50,726 nt of DNA from Chara braunii (lineage: Eukaryota; Streptophyta; Charophyceae; Charales; Characeae): assembly GCA_003427395.1 (NCBI GenBank), contig BFEA01000294.1, positions 497,749-548,474 of the forward strand, in the 5' to 3' direction. A program made the position numbers and the translations under genes. Below are positions 1-11,706 of this stretch, piece after piece; the first letter of the stretch is position 1; the number at the start of each line of letters is the position of its first letter. Below the pieces are notes generated by a model. It saw only the letters and a program-made list of their open reading frames with translations. It was not told the origin of the DNA and searched no databases.

Positions 1-71
<71 letters not shown>

Positions 72-78
72 AGCGCGC
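1..78. repeat. (TC)n microsatellite followed by a (CG)n tract
   Basis: Uninterrupted TC dinucleotides run from 1 to about 56 and pass into alternating CG from about 57 to 72, then a short GAGCGCGCAC. Alternating CG is the classic Z-DNA-forming sequence. The TC tract mirrors the AG tract at 11707-11763, and both lie at the outer edges of a large inverted repeat, so the tract may be part of that element's terminus rather than random flanking DNA. Confidence 0.95.
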
Positions 79-1285
79 ACTTCTCTCTATCTCTTTCTCT
101 TTTTTTCTCTCTCCCTCTCTCTCTCTCCCTCTTTCCCTTTCCCCCTCGCTCTTTTTTTCCCTCTCTTTACCCTTCTCTCTCTCGCATCCTGATTTTGCCC
201 TCTCTCTCCCTTCCCCTCACTTGGCATATCCCTCACTTGTTACATTGCCAGGGAACGAACGGCAAAGGAAAACCGGGGCTCACTTGGTGGAGAAAGAGGG
301 CAAGGGAAGGGTAGCCGGTCCCTTGTGCCGCCAAGAAGGCAAAGGAAAATGACGTTTGAAAAAGTGGGGGAAAAGCGGAGTCTGGGAGGAGTATAAGTAA
401 AAGCATGGTCAGTTTGACTCAACCATTTCCCCGACTGCATGACTATGTGAAGAGAATGGGCTGATTGAGAACAAAGAGCAGCTAAAGAACATGGAAAGAT
501 AGACATGTAGGAAGGGCTATGTGTTGACCCCCAATGGGGGACTGTATTGGTCTTTGCATTGTGTGGGACTCTGCAGGTAAGTAACGGTTTGAGATGCCTT
601 GAGCGGGATAGGGCCGGGAGAAACCGGGTGGCAAAGGAAAAAGGATGAAGGGGCAAAGGGGCTATGGGACCCTTAGCATAAGCCAATCCATGGGAGTGAC
701 CTTTGCGTTTGAGCATTGGGATGTAAACGAAAGAGGGAAGTGCAAACTTGCTAAGGGAAATATGAAGTTGTATGTGCATGCGTGTAAAGGCCCCGAAAGA
801 ACTAAGGGGCCTGTGTCAATATGGTTGGATGAGATGTATGAGACTCGAGGGGTTCGTAGAGGCGAGGGGGAGGACGGCATTGCCACGCCCCGATGATGCC
901 GTAGAATTGCAATGCTTAGGGAAATGGTGCGCAGCCTAAGGATGACGCTTAGCCTGCGCACAAGAGAACAAAACTCTCAAAGAGCCCCTAGACTGCCTGC
1001 GTATTGGAAGGGGCAATTGCTTGAGAACACAACCAAGAAAACAAAAAATATCAGCGTTGCCGAATGACCAGCGAGACTACCACCCGGCATGAGGGTTGAG
1101 CTACATCCCCAATGTCAAAGCTCTCTCGCGGGATGGCTCACCCCCATCCACCTCAAAGCACTAGGTGGGGGTGACCCTGGGACGAATGGCCCGCGCCCTG
1201 AGCATGAGCATGGGCGGGCCGAGCCAACTGGGACCCGCAGTGGGGTCGACTAAGGCTCGAAAATCTACCGGGGTTTGGCCCTACA
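79..1285 (+). repeat. Left arm of a ~1.05-kb inverted repeat (LTR-like)
   Basis: The plus strand here is homologous to the minus strand of 10333-11405. Shared blocks include the CTTGTTACATTGCCAGGGAA segment near 232-253, the CCCCAATGGGGG region near 531, the CAGGTAAGT at 574-582, and the long inner block 1090-1285. Homology continues outward into pyrimidine-rich sequence and a TC microsatellite. By eye identity is about 80 percent, so the arms are not newly copied. The arm could be a long terminal repeat of an element facing right, or one terminal inverted repeat of an 11.7-kb unit. No protein-coding frame is supported in it; the short open frames at 240-961 look like chance. Confidence 0.85.
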
Positions 1286-2139
1286 CCGTGAAGTTCTTTG
1301 GATCCAGGTGATAAGGAATCTCCGTCCTCCTCCCATATCCTTTCCCACAGTCCGTGTATCTCCCTTCACAACTATCCTGACCGCTTCGTTCTTTATGTAG
1401 ACTCCCCCTTCCCTCTTCCCCATCTTCGCACCTGTTGCTCATGTCCTGTCTTTGTTCGCTTTCTTTTTCCCAAGGCTTATGTTGTTCGGCCTTCTTTTCA
1501 GCAGAGGCCAGCTCCCTCTCCCCTTCAACCCTGCCTGTTTCCCTTCACACTTGCTCTCTCTTCCTCGCTCTCACTTCCTGACGAGATATATATCCCCTCT
1601 CCCTTTCTGAGAGGCGAGGGTCCTCTACACACTTGTTTTCTCGCCCCCCTGCCCACTACTTGTTTGGATAGGTACCATATGTACAACTTCCTCTTTGTAG
1701 TCCTCTCTTGACTTGGTCCTGCTCCTCCCCCTTCGCTGGCCCTGTTAATCGCCCCACTATCATTCTCGTTGTCGAATTTCATTTCTTTTGCTCTTCCAAG
1801 GCTTCTCCCCTGATCCTGTATTAACAAAACAACACCCGCCAAGCCCCTCATACACACGTCTCCCCCCCGTTCCATAGGAAATACCCCTTCCCCCAGAACT
1901 CTCCCAGTATCCTTCGCACCAGACCACTATTATACATTGCCCTCTCATGCAAACGCCACATTTGTAATGATCCCATCGTTTTTCCTTCAAGAACTATGAT
2001 ACAATGCTCCCGACAGCCTTTCCCATTACCACACAAAACCCATTGGTACAAAAGAGTCCTAGGACACCCCACCTCGCATTCTCAATCAGCCCAAGCCATT
2101 GTCCCCTCCCCGAAAAAAAGAAAAGTCCCACAAACGTAG
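1286..2139. other. Pyrimidine-rich spacer, no gene recognised
   Basis: Between the left arm and the end of pol the plus strand is C/T-rich and contains only low-complexity open frames. I see no protein motif, tRNA or repeat boundary. On the minus strand it would be the 3' untranslated part of the retroelement. Confidence 0.5.
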
Positions 2140-3559
2140 TCAGAGACAAAAAAAACACAGAGGGTGGGTACGACTGTCATTAGCTCTTAGCTTGCAGATT
2201 CCCAGTTTCCTTATCCAGGGCTTCCTGAAGCCATTGTTCCACTGGGTCCCGACTAGAAACCTGACCAACCGTTGCCTTGGGAAGGGTCCCTTTAAATCAG
2301 TCCCATCCAAATCTTCCAATTCGAAGGTGTTCAGTCTCGCCCGCTTAGCGATCCGGTAGGGGTTTTTGCACCTCCTCCCCAGTTTCCCAGACCAGGTGCT
2401 TTATAGTGCCGAGTTTCTTACCAATACTCTCTCCCACCTGCAGTGGCTCTCTCCGGACATTCTTAACCTGGTCCCAGCTTGCTTTGTCCCTCATTCTGTT
2501 GTTTAGCACCCGATTGGCAATGTCTTCCATGACCTCCTCGTTTCTAAGGACTTGTTAACATCGTGCCTCAATTAAATCTTCCATGGTCATACGCGGATCG
2601 TCATCTAACCTGTTCTAGGTAGGTATCAAGGCCTCCACGGGAAAATCGATCTCTCTTCCGTGCCAAAGTTCCGTCGGGATACACCCCATTGTCCTCTTAG
2701 GTGTCATGTTCTCCGAGAAGACAGCCTGGTTAAGGTATTTAAGCCAACTCCCCAGATTGTCTGCCGCGAGCTTCACAACCGTGTTCTTCAGGGTTTGGTG
2801 CCCCCTTTCCACAGGTGCATTGGCCTCCGGGTGATATGGTTCGATGAGCTTGATAGGTACGCAGAGCCTTTTAAGCATTCCCAACACTTCGTGGTTCACA
2901 AACTCTGTTCCGTTGTCTGCTATAAACCTCTTGATGAAGGGATGCCTCAGGTAGAAATCCTCTGTCCAATTTGCTACGCTTCTCCCAGTCTTTTTCTTGA
3001 GACCGACCGCCTCCACGAACCCACTCAACTTGTCTTGCATATCCAGGATATACCTGTACCCATCCGTTGATATAGACATAACCGCAAGGTCAAGGTGGAC
3101 CAGATGTCCCGGCCCCAGCACCCGTGTTGGTCTAAGTGGCTCGAAGACGCGTGCCGAGCTCCGTTCCTGACAAATCAGACAAATCTGACAATATGTGGCG
3201 ACCATTCCTGCCATGCCTGGCCAATAATAGATAGGCGTTATCTTAGCAAGGGTCCCTTTGGGCGATCGGTGTCCCCTTGCTAGTCCGTCGTGTAGTGCCT
3301 GAATCACGTCCAGCTGCCTAGACCTTACGCATACAACTCTTCTAGGCATAACGTCTTCCTCCCTTCTGAACAGATGGCCGCCCCTTAGGACGTACCTCTC
3401 GGCCTCCTCCCTAGCTCTACGACTGACTTCCATGGGTTGTTTGTTCCCTACCAGCAACAATCCGATCTCCCGAAAAATACCTTCGTACATCTGAACATAG
3501 AAAAACTCCTCTCCTTCCTGATCCTCGTCCTTTCTCTCCTGCGTCTGGTTTACCATCAA
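2140..3559 (-). pseudogene. Ty3/gypsy-type integrase (DD35E), degenerate 3' end
   Basis: Integrase inserts the cDNA of a retrotransposon into chromosomal DNA in the nucleus. The open part (3559 to 2615) has a HHCC zinc-binding module (H90, H97, C127, C130), then catalytic D157, D215 and E251, the last pair spaced 35 residues apart as in DD35E integrases. Downstream the same frame hits a TAG, continues, hits a TAA, and runs open again to 2345. A frameshift near an A-run at about 2358 then moves the signal to another frame, where the C-terminal motif ending in RLVRF is seen near 2265-2360. It follows the RT part in the same frame, separated by a single TAG at 3560-3562. At least four lesions are visible, so this copy is inactive as it stands. 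Confidence 0.88.
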
Positions 3560-5520
3560 CTACAGCTCTTTTCGTTCCCAAGACTCCACTAGGCTCATCA
3601 CGGCTTCCCGACCTCCCTCAACCGCGATTGCTATTAATTCCTCCTTCGGTCCTACTATCGCTCCCCACGAATCCTTCTCCGCCTTGCGTCCTTGAGCGGT
3701 GACTGACCCTTCCCTAAGTTCCGCTACTATGGCAGGTGCCCCTTTTTCCAAAGTCCGGATCAACAGTTCTCCTGACGCGCATCCTTCGCCCATTATTTCG
3801 TTATCCATCGCAAGGGTTCCCCCTTCGTATTCAAGGAACGCGTCTATGGGCTCTGCATCCTTCACCCCTTCGGGTGTGATGCAGACCCGACTTAGCCCAG
3901 TGACCTTGTTTTTGAGTCCAACAATTCGCTCGATCTTGTAATCGAATTGCCAGATGAATCCTACCCATCTCCCAACTGTCGGGACTATAGGCTTATAATT
4001 CTTCAAAGCCGCCGCGACGTTGGTTGGATCGATTCTTAGGATGAACCGCCTCCCGAATAGGTAGGCTTGGAAGGTCTTGAGGCAATGCAAAATGGCTAGG
4101 ACCTCTTTCTTTAACCGCGAGTATCGTCGTTCTGATGAGTTCAGGGTTCTACTCTCGAACCTAATTGGCCGCTTTTTTCCTCCCTCATCCTTTTGAATCA
4201 AGACACCCCCTACGGCCAAAGGCCCTCCGTCCGTCTCTAGAATAAACGGCCGTTCAACCTCGTCGTTAAAACACGGTGCTGCCAGAGTGACTTGCTCCGA
4301 TGTCAGTATGTTCTTGAGGGTTTGGACGGCTCCCGCTCGCTCCTCGGTCCAATCCATGGTTCCTTCTTCTCTGATCATGGTGTGGATAGGCTCGACAATC
4401 TTGACAAAGTTTTTAATAAAAATCCTCCAGAAGCCGACCACGCCTAAAAACGCTCTTACCTCCGTAGTCGTGCGTAGGGGAGTAGGCCACTGTGATACTT
4501 TGTCGGTCTTTGCTGGGTCCGACTTTCTTCCATATGCGCCACAGTGGAATCCCAGTATGGTCATTTCTGGTACTGCCATAATACTCTTTGACCCACTAGC
4601 CGTGATGTTGTATACCAGAAATCGATGGAGTAAGTCCTTGATGTCCTTTAGGTGATCCCACACAATTTTTCGATTTCCTGGCTGGATTTCGGTCTCGTCC
4701 TTCTCTTGGGCGCCTTTGATCGAATTGTCGTCGATGTAGGGTTGACATTTCTCTGGAAACATGTCTCCGGCTACGACGAGCATCCTCCTTTGCGCTTTGG
4801 CTACTGCGTTCGTAAAGCCCATAGGGGTCACCTGCATCTGCAATTGTCCTACGGGAGTATGCATCGCGGTGTATGGTCTGTCCCGAGCATCCAACGGGAG
4901 CTGATCGTACCCGAAATACAAGTCTACCAGGGAGTAAATGCTCCGGCCGGCGTGGGATTCTGCTAGTAAGTCAGCCTGTGGTAGCGACCCGGCATCCCAG
5001 ATGGTTACCGCATTCAACTTTTGCAGGTCTTGAATCCACCTCAGCATCTTGTTGGGTTTCCGAAAGACGAACCACCTATTTGCATATGGCGACGCGGTAG
5101 GCTCTGCGACGAAGGAGTCCATTTTCGCTCGGAGAAGGTCTGTCCCTTCCCCTGCTATCCCGAATTCATAGGACGGTACTTTGTCATTCCAACATTCATG
5201 CTCTACTGTGTGGATCCTGACCGGAGGGATTAAGCCTGGTCCTCCCTCGCTCCTACGATTATCTATCTCATCTTTCGTCGCCATTTTGCCTAGATCTGCA
5301 TAAACCAGTGGATTCCCCGGGAAACAGGCAACTTAAGGCGTTCAGGTTCCATAGGCTCTAGTTCCTTTGGTCTGTTTTATTCGGGGAGTAGTCCCCTCCC
5401 CATTTTCGTCCTCTGATTGCTTCTCTAAGAAGAAGCCGTGGTCGACCCTGCTGCCCTATCGAGCTAAGGAACATAACTTAGTTCCCCTTATGACAGACTC
5501 GTTTAGAGCGCCCCAGTTTA
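3560..5520 (-). pseudogene. Ty3/gypsy-type reverse transcriptase and RNase H
   Basis: The open part (5284 to 3560, 574 residues) carries reverse transcriptase motif A with D121 (SLVDLYFGYDQL), the PMGFTNAVAKAQ motif near 154-165, and the YIDD active site at 183-186. RNase H follows near residue 350 (FILETDGG, where TDAS is more usual), with its Glu in RLKKEVLAIL and a later Asp in RIDPTN. The style of the RT motifs resembles a gypsy clade common in fungi more than plant chromoviruses; this is recollection, not a search. The frame stays coding-like upstream of the first Met to about 5520 but holds several stops. It ends at an in-frame TAG directly before the integrase frame. No protease motif was identified. 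Confidence 0.9.
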
Positions 5521-5702
5521 TCGTGCCGGGCGTGTAGGAGTTCTAGTTGAGCACTCCGTTAGGAAGGGTGCCTAGCCACTGTTCCTTTCAACTTTTTCTG
5601 GTTATGACAATTATCGTGGATCTATCCCTTCCCTATTCCCATCAGCGAGCCCCTGTACGTAATGGAGTATACTTTATTTGTCCCATCGGCTTGACCCCGG
5701 TA

Positions 5703-6557
5703 CTAGTCTCGTTCTCGTTCCCGTGGCCCTTCCGATTCGGTAGGCTCCTCGAATAGTTGAGCCACTCCTGCTAGATAGCTCTCTCCCACCTCGATCTCCC
5801 TCCGGATTATATACTCGTATTCCGCACAAGCTAACCGTGATAACCCAAATATCATAATATTGATAACCTCCAGCAATTCCTGGGCCCGGTTTCCCCAGAA
5901 TGGCCCGTTCTTCACGGCGACGTCATAGAATATCTCGATGGTTTGGGGCGGGAAGTGGTTTATCCAGACTATTGCCGAGTCCGCCAGATCCTGCGCCCCC
6001 TTGAGAGGCTTCCAAAGATTAGGTCTATCATGAATCGGGGGACCCGACATCTTAGCGGGGTTGTCGGTGCGTTAAATTCCTGCCAGTTTCCTACTTCCAC
6101 CCTGGTCTGCAGGCCCACGTTCCTCCTACCCTTGATCGATTGGCCTATCTGTGTCAATGTCCGGGCGGCCCTCCTGAAAGACCAGGGCCAACTTGTGATC
6201 TTGCGCTATTCCTACTCCCAGCGAGTGCCAACCGACTTCAGGTAGGTACAAGGTTTCAGTTACCTCCAAATTGGAGTACAGGTCGTCCCCAGGCCCTCGG
6301 TTAAATCATATCCCTGTCCACAAACATTCCACCATCATGAAGGCGTTGTCCCTCCCCAAGGTTACCGCCCGCCACTCCACGTCGATTCCCTGGAATTCGA
6401 AACTTGTCGGAAGGTACACTTCCCACCCCCTGCCGTTATTCCAGGGCGGGCCGGGATACCGGGGCTGGTGTATCGTCCGAATGCGTTTTGCTGCCATCGT
6501 TGGCAGGTGGTTTCCTGCATGGCCTAAACACAGAGGATTACAGGTCGTCTTCAACAC
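5703..6557 (-). pseudogene. Unrecognised protein module, copy C of three
   Basis: I do not recognise this family. Three pieces in different frames (6557-6306, 6157-5969, 6050-5703), plus open sequence between them, align to modules B and A upstream. Shared landmarks in order: a segment around VYLP; a block with RVEVG; a CRVPRF-type block followed by ID.IFG; and a C-terminal block, FYDVAVKNGPFWGN then VGESYLAGVAQLFE. At least one stop and two frameshifts interrupt it. It lies just upstream of the pol frame in transcription order, where gag would be expected, so a structural polyprotein role is a reasonable guess. No zinc knuckle was found. The sequence ends in an Arg/Glu-rich tail. Confidence 0.6.
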
Positions 6558-6775
6558 CCATCTTCCTACCGTCTCCCTTCCCCTTCATGTCCTCATTCTC
6601 CCTTTTCTGCCCAACAATTCACACCTGCGCCCTCGGTGGCCGGACACCTGCCCCCGTTTAATCTCCTCGCATGCCCCGCTAAACTAATGTACATGCTCCC
6701 TACCTTACGTTACCCCTTAGTTTACATGCATCCCACACACTCTGATTTTCTCATGCCGTCCGACTTTTCGACCTT

Positions 6776-7600
6776 TTACTCGAACCACAATACTTCAAAC
6801 AGTTTGAAAACATCATCCACGAAGGATGGAGTGGCCTCCGCTTCTCGGCTAACTATGGCGTCCCAAGCTGCCGCATTCACCTCTAGGCGATCATACTTAC
6901 CTATTCTCAGGATGGTGACAACTTCCCAGGCTTTATCGCCGTAGAAGGGTCCGTACTTCAACGAGATCCTATAAAATTCCTCAGTCAGCCAGTCACACTC
7001 TATATGCGTCCCTCTCATGGAGTCGGCCACCTCTAAAATGTGGTTGAAACCCACAAACCAATCGGCCACAAACTCAGGTACCCAAGCTATCGTTCGCAGG
7101 CCGGGAGACTTGAGTTCCTTCCATCCTCCCATCACAACCCTACTACTGACTTCGTCCCATCCTTTGTTGGCAAACCTCTTTCCCTCTTTTCGGGTTCTTG
7201 CTTCCGCGTCACCCAGAAGCCACATCGGATCTTGGTCTGCTGCTAACATAGTGCAGAGTAAGTGCCACCCTCTCCTGGAGAGAATGATCGTTCCAACAGA
7301 TTACACCTTTCCTTCTGCTATCTCGTCCCAACCTTCCTCTTCCCTTATTGGGTTTCAGATTCGTTCTATCCAGACGTACGATAGTCCCGGGACAACTTCA
7401 AATCCAACCTAGTCGCACGTGGTTCCTCTCCACTCGTTTTTCGCTGGTATAGACATTTCTACTCCCCCTCTGAGTCGTCGTGGTTCCCATCCCTTGAAAG
7501 TACAGTCCATCACCAATTGTTCTCTAGTTATCCTTTCTTCCCTGCACAGCGCCAGACCACTTACCCCCCTAAATAAGTCCCCCACCTCAGAAATCTCAGT
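6776..7600 (-). pseudogene. Unrecognised protein module, copy B of three
   Basis: The open part (7249 to 6776, 157 residues) includes RVVMGGWKEL, VPEFVADWFVG and FYRISLKYGPFYGDKAWEV, each matching the same position of modules A and C. The reading frame continues upstream to about 7600 with three in-frame stops, so the module was once near 250 residues. It starts within a few bases of the stop of module A in another frame, which suggests that A, B and C were parts of one long translated product. The function is unknown. The C-terminus ends in a hydrophobic KLFEVLWFE segment, the same position as ELFYDGE in A and QLFEEPTE in C. Confidence 0.6.
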
Positions 7601-8810
7601 CCTCTATTTCATCCCCCACGTCATCGTCACTAAAGTCCTCTTCGCCGTCGTAGAACAATTCCCTCACCCCTTCCAGGAAGGTCTCCCCTACTTCCACATT
7701 TCTGTAGACTATCCTCCAATGCATCGGGCTAGGGACAAAGACATTGTCTATGCTAAGGCAATTCAACATCTCGGCTAGTTCATCTGCCCAATTTCCTTCA
7801 AAGGGGCTCATTTCTACTGACAGTCGGAAGAAGTCCTGCCTGGTGCATTGGTATAGCCCGAGGGTTGTCCTGGACTGGCATATTTGTACTAGCCTGCTCC
7901 GGGTTCCAAAGACCGCATCCACCAAAAAGGGAGGCAACACACATCTCATCGTACTGACGGGCCGCCTCACGCTCCCCCTATCTCCGAGCTCCACTCGCAC
8001 ATCTACCCTTTCCATTTCCATTTCTGCCCGCTGACATGTGGCCCATACAACCTCCCTTTCTGCCTTCCTAAACAATTCGTCTGGCGTAGTCATTAGTACC
8101 AAGTCTATGACCATAGCGTTCTCCCCTTTTTGCGACAAGTAGACCCACCCTGGGGCTTCCACCGTCCCTCGAAACTCCAAACCCATTAAGCTTGGCGACA
8201 ACCTTGTCAGTCTGACCTTAGTCCATACCATTTCCATTTCTGCCCGCTGACATGAGGCCCATACAACCTCCCTTTCTGCCTTCCTAAACAATTCGTCTGG
8301 CGTAGTCCTTAGTACCAAGTCTATTACCATAGCGTTCTCCCCTTTTTGCGACAAGTAGACCCACCCTCGGGCTTCCACCATCCCTCGAAACTCCAAATCC
8401 ATTAAGCTTGGCGACAACCTTGTAAGACTGACCTTAGTCCATACCGTTTTTATCCAAAGGAACGCGTCCTCCTCGTTCAGCATTACGGTTTGATAGGCTG
8501 GCTCTAGATCTGTCCACGTTCCTTCTTCCGGGAGGACGACCGATACCCCATCCTTTACATCTACTGGCATTTCTGGACCGCTGATATAGATCGGGGATGA
8601 CAACCACCGCACCATCTTGTTTCCAGCACCCGACCCCGTTTTCCATAAGAGAGCACCGAACGGCCCCAACCCACGTCCTGGATGAGAATTATTTCAGGCC
8701 CCTCATCCGGGTTTTCCCATTCTACCTCCCCATTCCTAAGTACCACCCGTCCATAGTACCCTTGGTCGGCTATCACTATCCCACATTCCTTTTCTTGGTT
8801 CCATTCCGAC
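7596..8810 (-). pseudogene. Unrecognised protein module, copy A of three, with internal duplication
   Basis: A 357-residue open frame (8669 to 7596) contains two nearly identical 72-residue units beginning VWTKV and ending in QRAEMEM. This comes from a 216-bp tandem duplication at about 8021-8452. The second half carries the module shared with B and C (VRVELG, CVLPPFLVDAVFG, FFRLSVEMSPFEGNW, VGETFLEGVRELF) and an acidic tail. Upstream, a coding-like frame from about 8810 to 8650 (EWNQEKECGIVIAD, then GYYGRVVLRNGEVEWENPD) lies in a different frame, implying a frameshift near 8650. I recognise no known domain. It is the most upstream of three related modules in transcription order and therefore the likely N-terminus of the product. 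Confidence 0.65.
8021..8452. repeat. 216-bp tandem duplication, two copies
   Basis: TTTCTGCCCGCTGACATG starts at 8021 and again at 8237, an offset of 216 bp, and the two units are nearly identical throughout. 216 is divisible by three, so the duplication keeps the minus-strand frame and adds 72 residues to the protein of module A. High identity suggests it is younger than the divergence among modules A, B and C. Confidence 0.92.
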
Positions 8811-10332
8811 TGACCTCTATCTCCTTCCTTTCAATCATCTCTCACTCATGCGGACTTAGGTGGTGAGGTGGGAATAGACTAGAATTATAGCCCCCACAAC
8901 AGTTCAGCCCCAATCAACCTTTACAGAGGAGGAATACGAAGAAAAAAATCAGGCAATCTCACATACGGGCCGGTCATCTGCTCACCAACCTATCCCAATA
9001 TGGTCTCTCCGCTGGTACTTTCGGCAGAGTTTTATCCCATACCTCAAGCGCAGCTCAACCGTCGCGAGTGCGGTACCCAGGCTCCGGCACAGGGTGTTAC
9101 CCCTCTCCATTTGCCCAAAATACCCCATCCTATTTTACCACTCTTGCATACCCTCGTTGGTATCGAGATCACCCTGCGCACCCCGTTAGGAGCAACAGTC
9201 AGTCGTCCGGGCATTCACTTTCATCGGTCCGACAAGAATCAGCCTATCCCAAACTGTACTACGGGAAGCTACTAATCGTCCCCGAGGCTCCCTCCTTGCC
9301 CCACACGCGGTGGTCCCCTTCCGCCAGCCAACAGGCTAAGCCCCGCCTGAGGAGACGTTTCGCACCCCGCATGGGCAAGGTCATCGAGCCATGCTCGGAA
9401 CCGGCTGGGTGAGAATGTTACTAATCAACCGGTGTGACAAACTCCCGTCCGACAGCTCGGTGGTCCGACCCCGCATATGAGACCCGACGGCATTGCAAAA
9501 GAACGACGTTTCATCATCCCGCACCAGCTGGTGCAGACCCATCCTTTCCTTCCGAAAGGTAGGATGCGCAAATCCCTTCATGCAATCATAAGTCCCAAGT
9601 GAGACACATATAGTACAAGTGTCGTTCCCTTGGTGCACCCAGCGCTTCCTACCCATGCCTCACAACTTTTTTCTCGGGACAGTGAGTGTCACTCCCCTTA
9701 CCTCCATACGCAGTGGTTGGTTCCTTCTCGTGAGCGTCTTTAAGGGGGAGCTAGTTTTCTTTGGAGTCTAGCAACTCCCTTCATTCCCTCATCTTCATTT
9801 GTTTGTCCTTTCATAGGGTAGGATTGTTCCTTCTTGATGACCCGTTGTGTTCATGTAGGTTCCTTCAAGCATTTCGAGTGTAGAGTGCATGAGCCCGCTG
9901 GGCTCAAAGAAAAAGAGAGGAGGGCACCCATTGGGCCGGATCACTCCGCTGCGGGATTTTCATTGGACTCCGGCCGAAACTGAAGCGCCAACCGCCTGCC
10001 AGGTAACCGGAGCCCTTCTTTCACATGAACAGGAAGGGTCGACCTGCGACTCGCCCAAGGCTTCCCCGGATTGGCGAACACCAGCACCGAAGGAAGGAGG
10101 GCTAGAGTCATTTCCCAAGGAGATGGCTAATAAAGTGCACAACATGCATGTTATACCTCCGGGCCTGGCCATGTCATGCACCCGGCCACTCTCAAATCTG
10201 ATTCTCTCAAGGGAAAGAGCAAGCACAAGTCTAATTCCTTGTCTTTAGTTATGTACACGGCTTTGCGTCGGGCGCCCTCTGCGGAATCGCAAGGGTCAGT
10301 TTAACCCTATGCGCGTCACCTCCACCAATTTT
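8811..10332. other. 5' leader of the minus-strand element, no gene recognised
   Basis: This stretch lies between module A and the inner edge of the right arm. A 91-residue minus frame at 9656-9381 contains CTIC...C...H but does not match a standard CX2CX4HX4C zinc knuckle. Plus-strand Pro/Ser-rich frames (9000-9412) show no domain. If the unit is a retroelement, this is where its primer binding site and the start of its first gene should be; I cannot identify a tRNA-complementary site with confidence. Confidence 0.45.
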
Positions 10333-11475
10333 GTAGGGCCAAACCCCAGTAGACTTTCGAGCCTTGGTCGACCCCACTGCGGGTCCCAGTTGGCTCGACC
10401 CGCCCACACTCATGCGCAGGGCGCGGGCTGTTCGTCCCAGGGTCACCCCCACCTAGTGCTTTGAGATGGATGGGGGTGGGCCATCGCGCGAGAGAGCTTT
10501 GACATTGGGGATGTAGCTCAGCCCTCACGCCGGGTGGTAGTCTCGCTGGTCATTCCGCAAATGCTGATTTTTTTTTTTTCTTGGTTGTGTTCTCAAGCAA
10601 ATGCTCTTTCCAATACGCAGGCAGTCCAAGGGTTCTTTGAGAGTTCTTCTTCTTTTGTGTGCAGGCTAAGCGTCATCCTTAGGCCACGCACCATTTCCCT
10701 AATTATTGCAATCCTACGGCGTCATCGGGATGCGGAAATGTCGTCTTCCCTCTCGCCTCTACGCACCCTTCGAGTCTCATACATTTCATCCATCTTTATA
10801 AGAGCAGGCCCCTTAGTCTTTTCGTGGCCTTCACACTCATGCACATGCTACTTCACATTTCGGTCATCAAAATTCACATTCCTTTTCATTCATTCACACT
10901 CCCAGTCCCATGCCCAAAGGTCAATCTCATGGTTCAATTTTACACTAAAGGGGGTTCGTAGCCCCTTTGCCCCCGCTTTCCTTTTCCTTTACCGCCCGGT
11001 CTCTCCCGGCCCTGTCCCGCTCAAGACGTCCCAAGACTTACTTACCTGCACAATTCCACACGAAAGCAAAGACCAATACAATCCCCCATTGGGGTCAACA
11101 CATAGCCCTTCTCGCATGCCTAACTTTCCTTTTTTTTTCTTTGGACTTTCTTTGTTCTCCTTCCTTTGCTCAATCAGTCCATCCTCTTCTCGTAGTCATG
11201 CAGTCGGGGAAATGGTTGAGTCAAACTGACCTTCTTTTTCTCAAGTTACACCCCCTTTCCGGATTTTGTCTCCTTTCAATCTTTCAAATGTGCTCTCCTT
11301 TCCTTCTTGGCGGCACAAGGGACCGACAACCCTTCCCTTTCCCTCTTTCTCCACCAAGTGAGGACTGATTTCTTTCACCGTTCGTTCCCTGGCAATGTAA
11401 CAAGTGAGGGGTGAAGGGTTAGTTATTTGCCAAGTGGTGGAAGGGGGAGAGGGGGAGATGAAGAGAGGGAGAGAA
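10333..11475 (-). repeat. Right arm of the ~1.05-kb inverted repeat
   Basis: Read on the minus strand, this matches the plus strand of about 79-1285 from the GA-rich outer edge to the TTTGGCCCTACA block at the inner edge (about 10333-10350). The perfect splice-donor-like CAGGTAAGT found in the left arm is conserved here (minus strand, 11048 to 11040). The arm would sit upstream of the module and pol frames and point toward them, as a promoter-bearing repeat should. The left arm also points inward, unlike an LTR pair. The outer end passes through GA-rich sequence into a gap. Confidence 0.85.
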
Positions 11476-11706
11476 NNNNNNNNNNNNNNNNNNNNNNNNN
11501 NNNNNNNNNNNNNNNNNNNNNNNNNNNNNNNNNNNNNNNNNNNNNNNNNNNNNNNNNNNNNNNNNNNNNNNNNNNNNNNNNNNNNNNNNNNNNNNNNNNN
11601 NNNNNNNNNNNNNNNNNNNNNNNNNNNNNNNNNNNNNNNNNNNNNNNNNNNNNNNNNNNNNNNNNNNNNNNNNNNNNNNNNNNNNNNNNNNNNNNNNNNN
11701 NNNNNN
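11476..11706. other. Assembly gap (231 N)
   Basis: A run of N inside a GA-rich tract. The gap sits at the outer edge of the right inverted-repeat arm, so the true length of the microsatellite there is unknown. Confidence 0.99.

Noticed and set aside
3560-3562. Single TAG between RNase H and integrase as programmed readthrough
   Set aside because: The following bases do not fit known readthrough contexts, and other stops and frameshifts in the same element show general decay.
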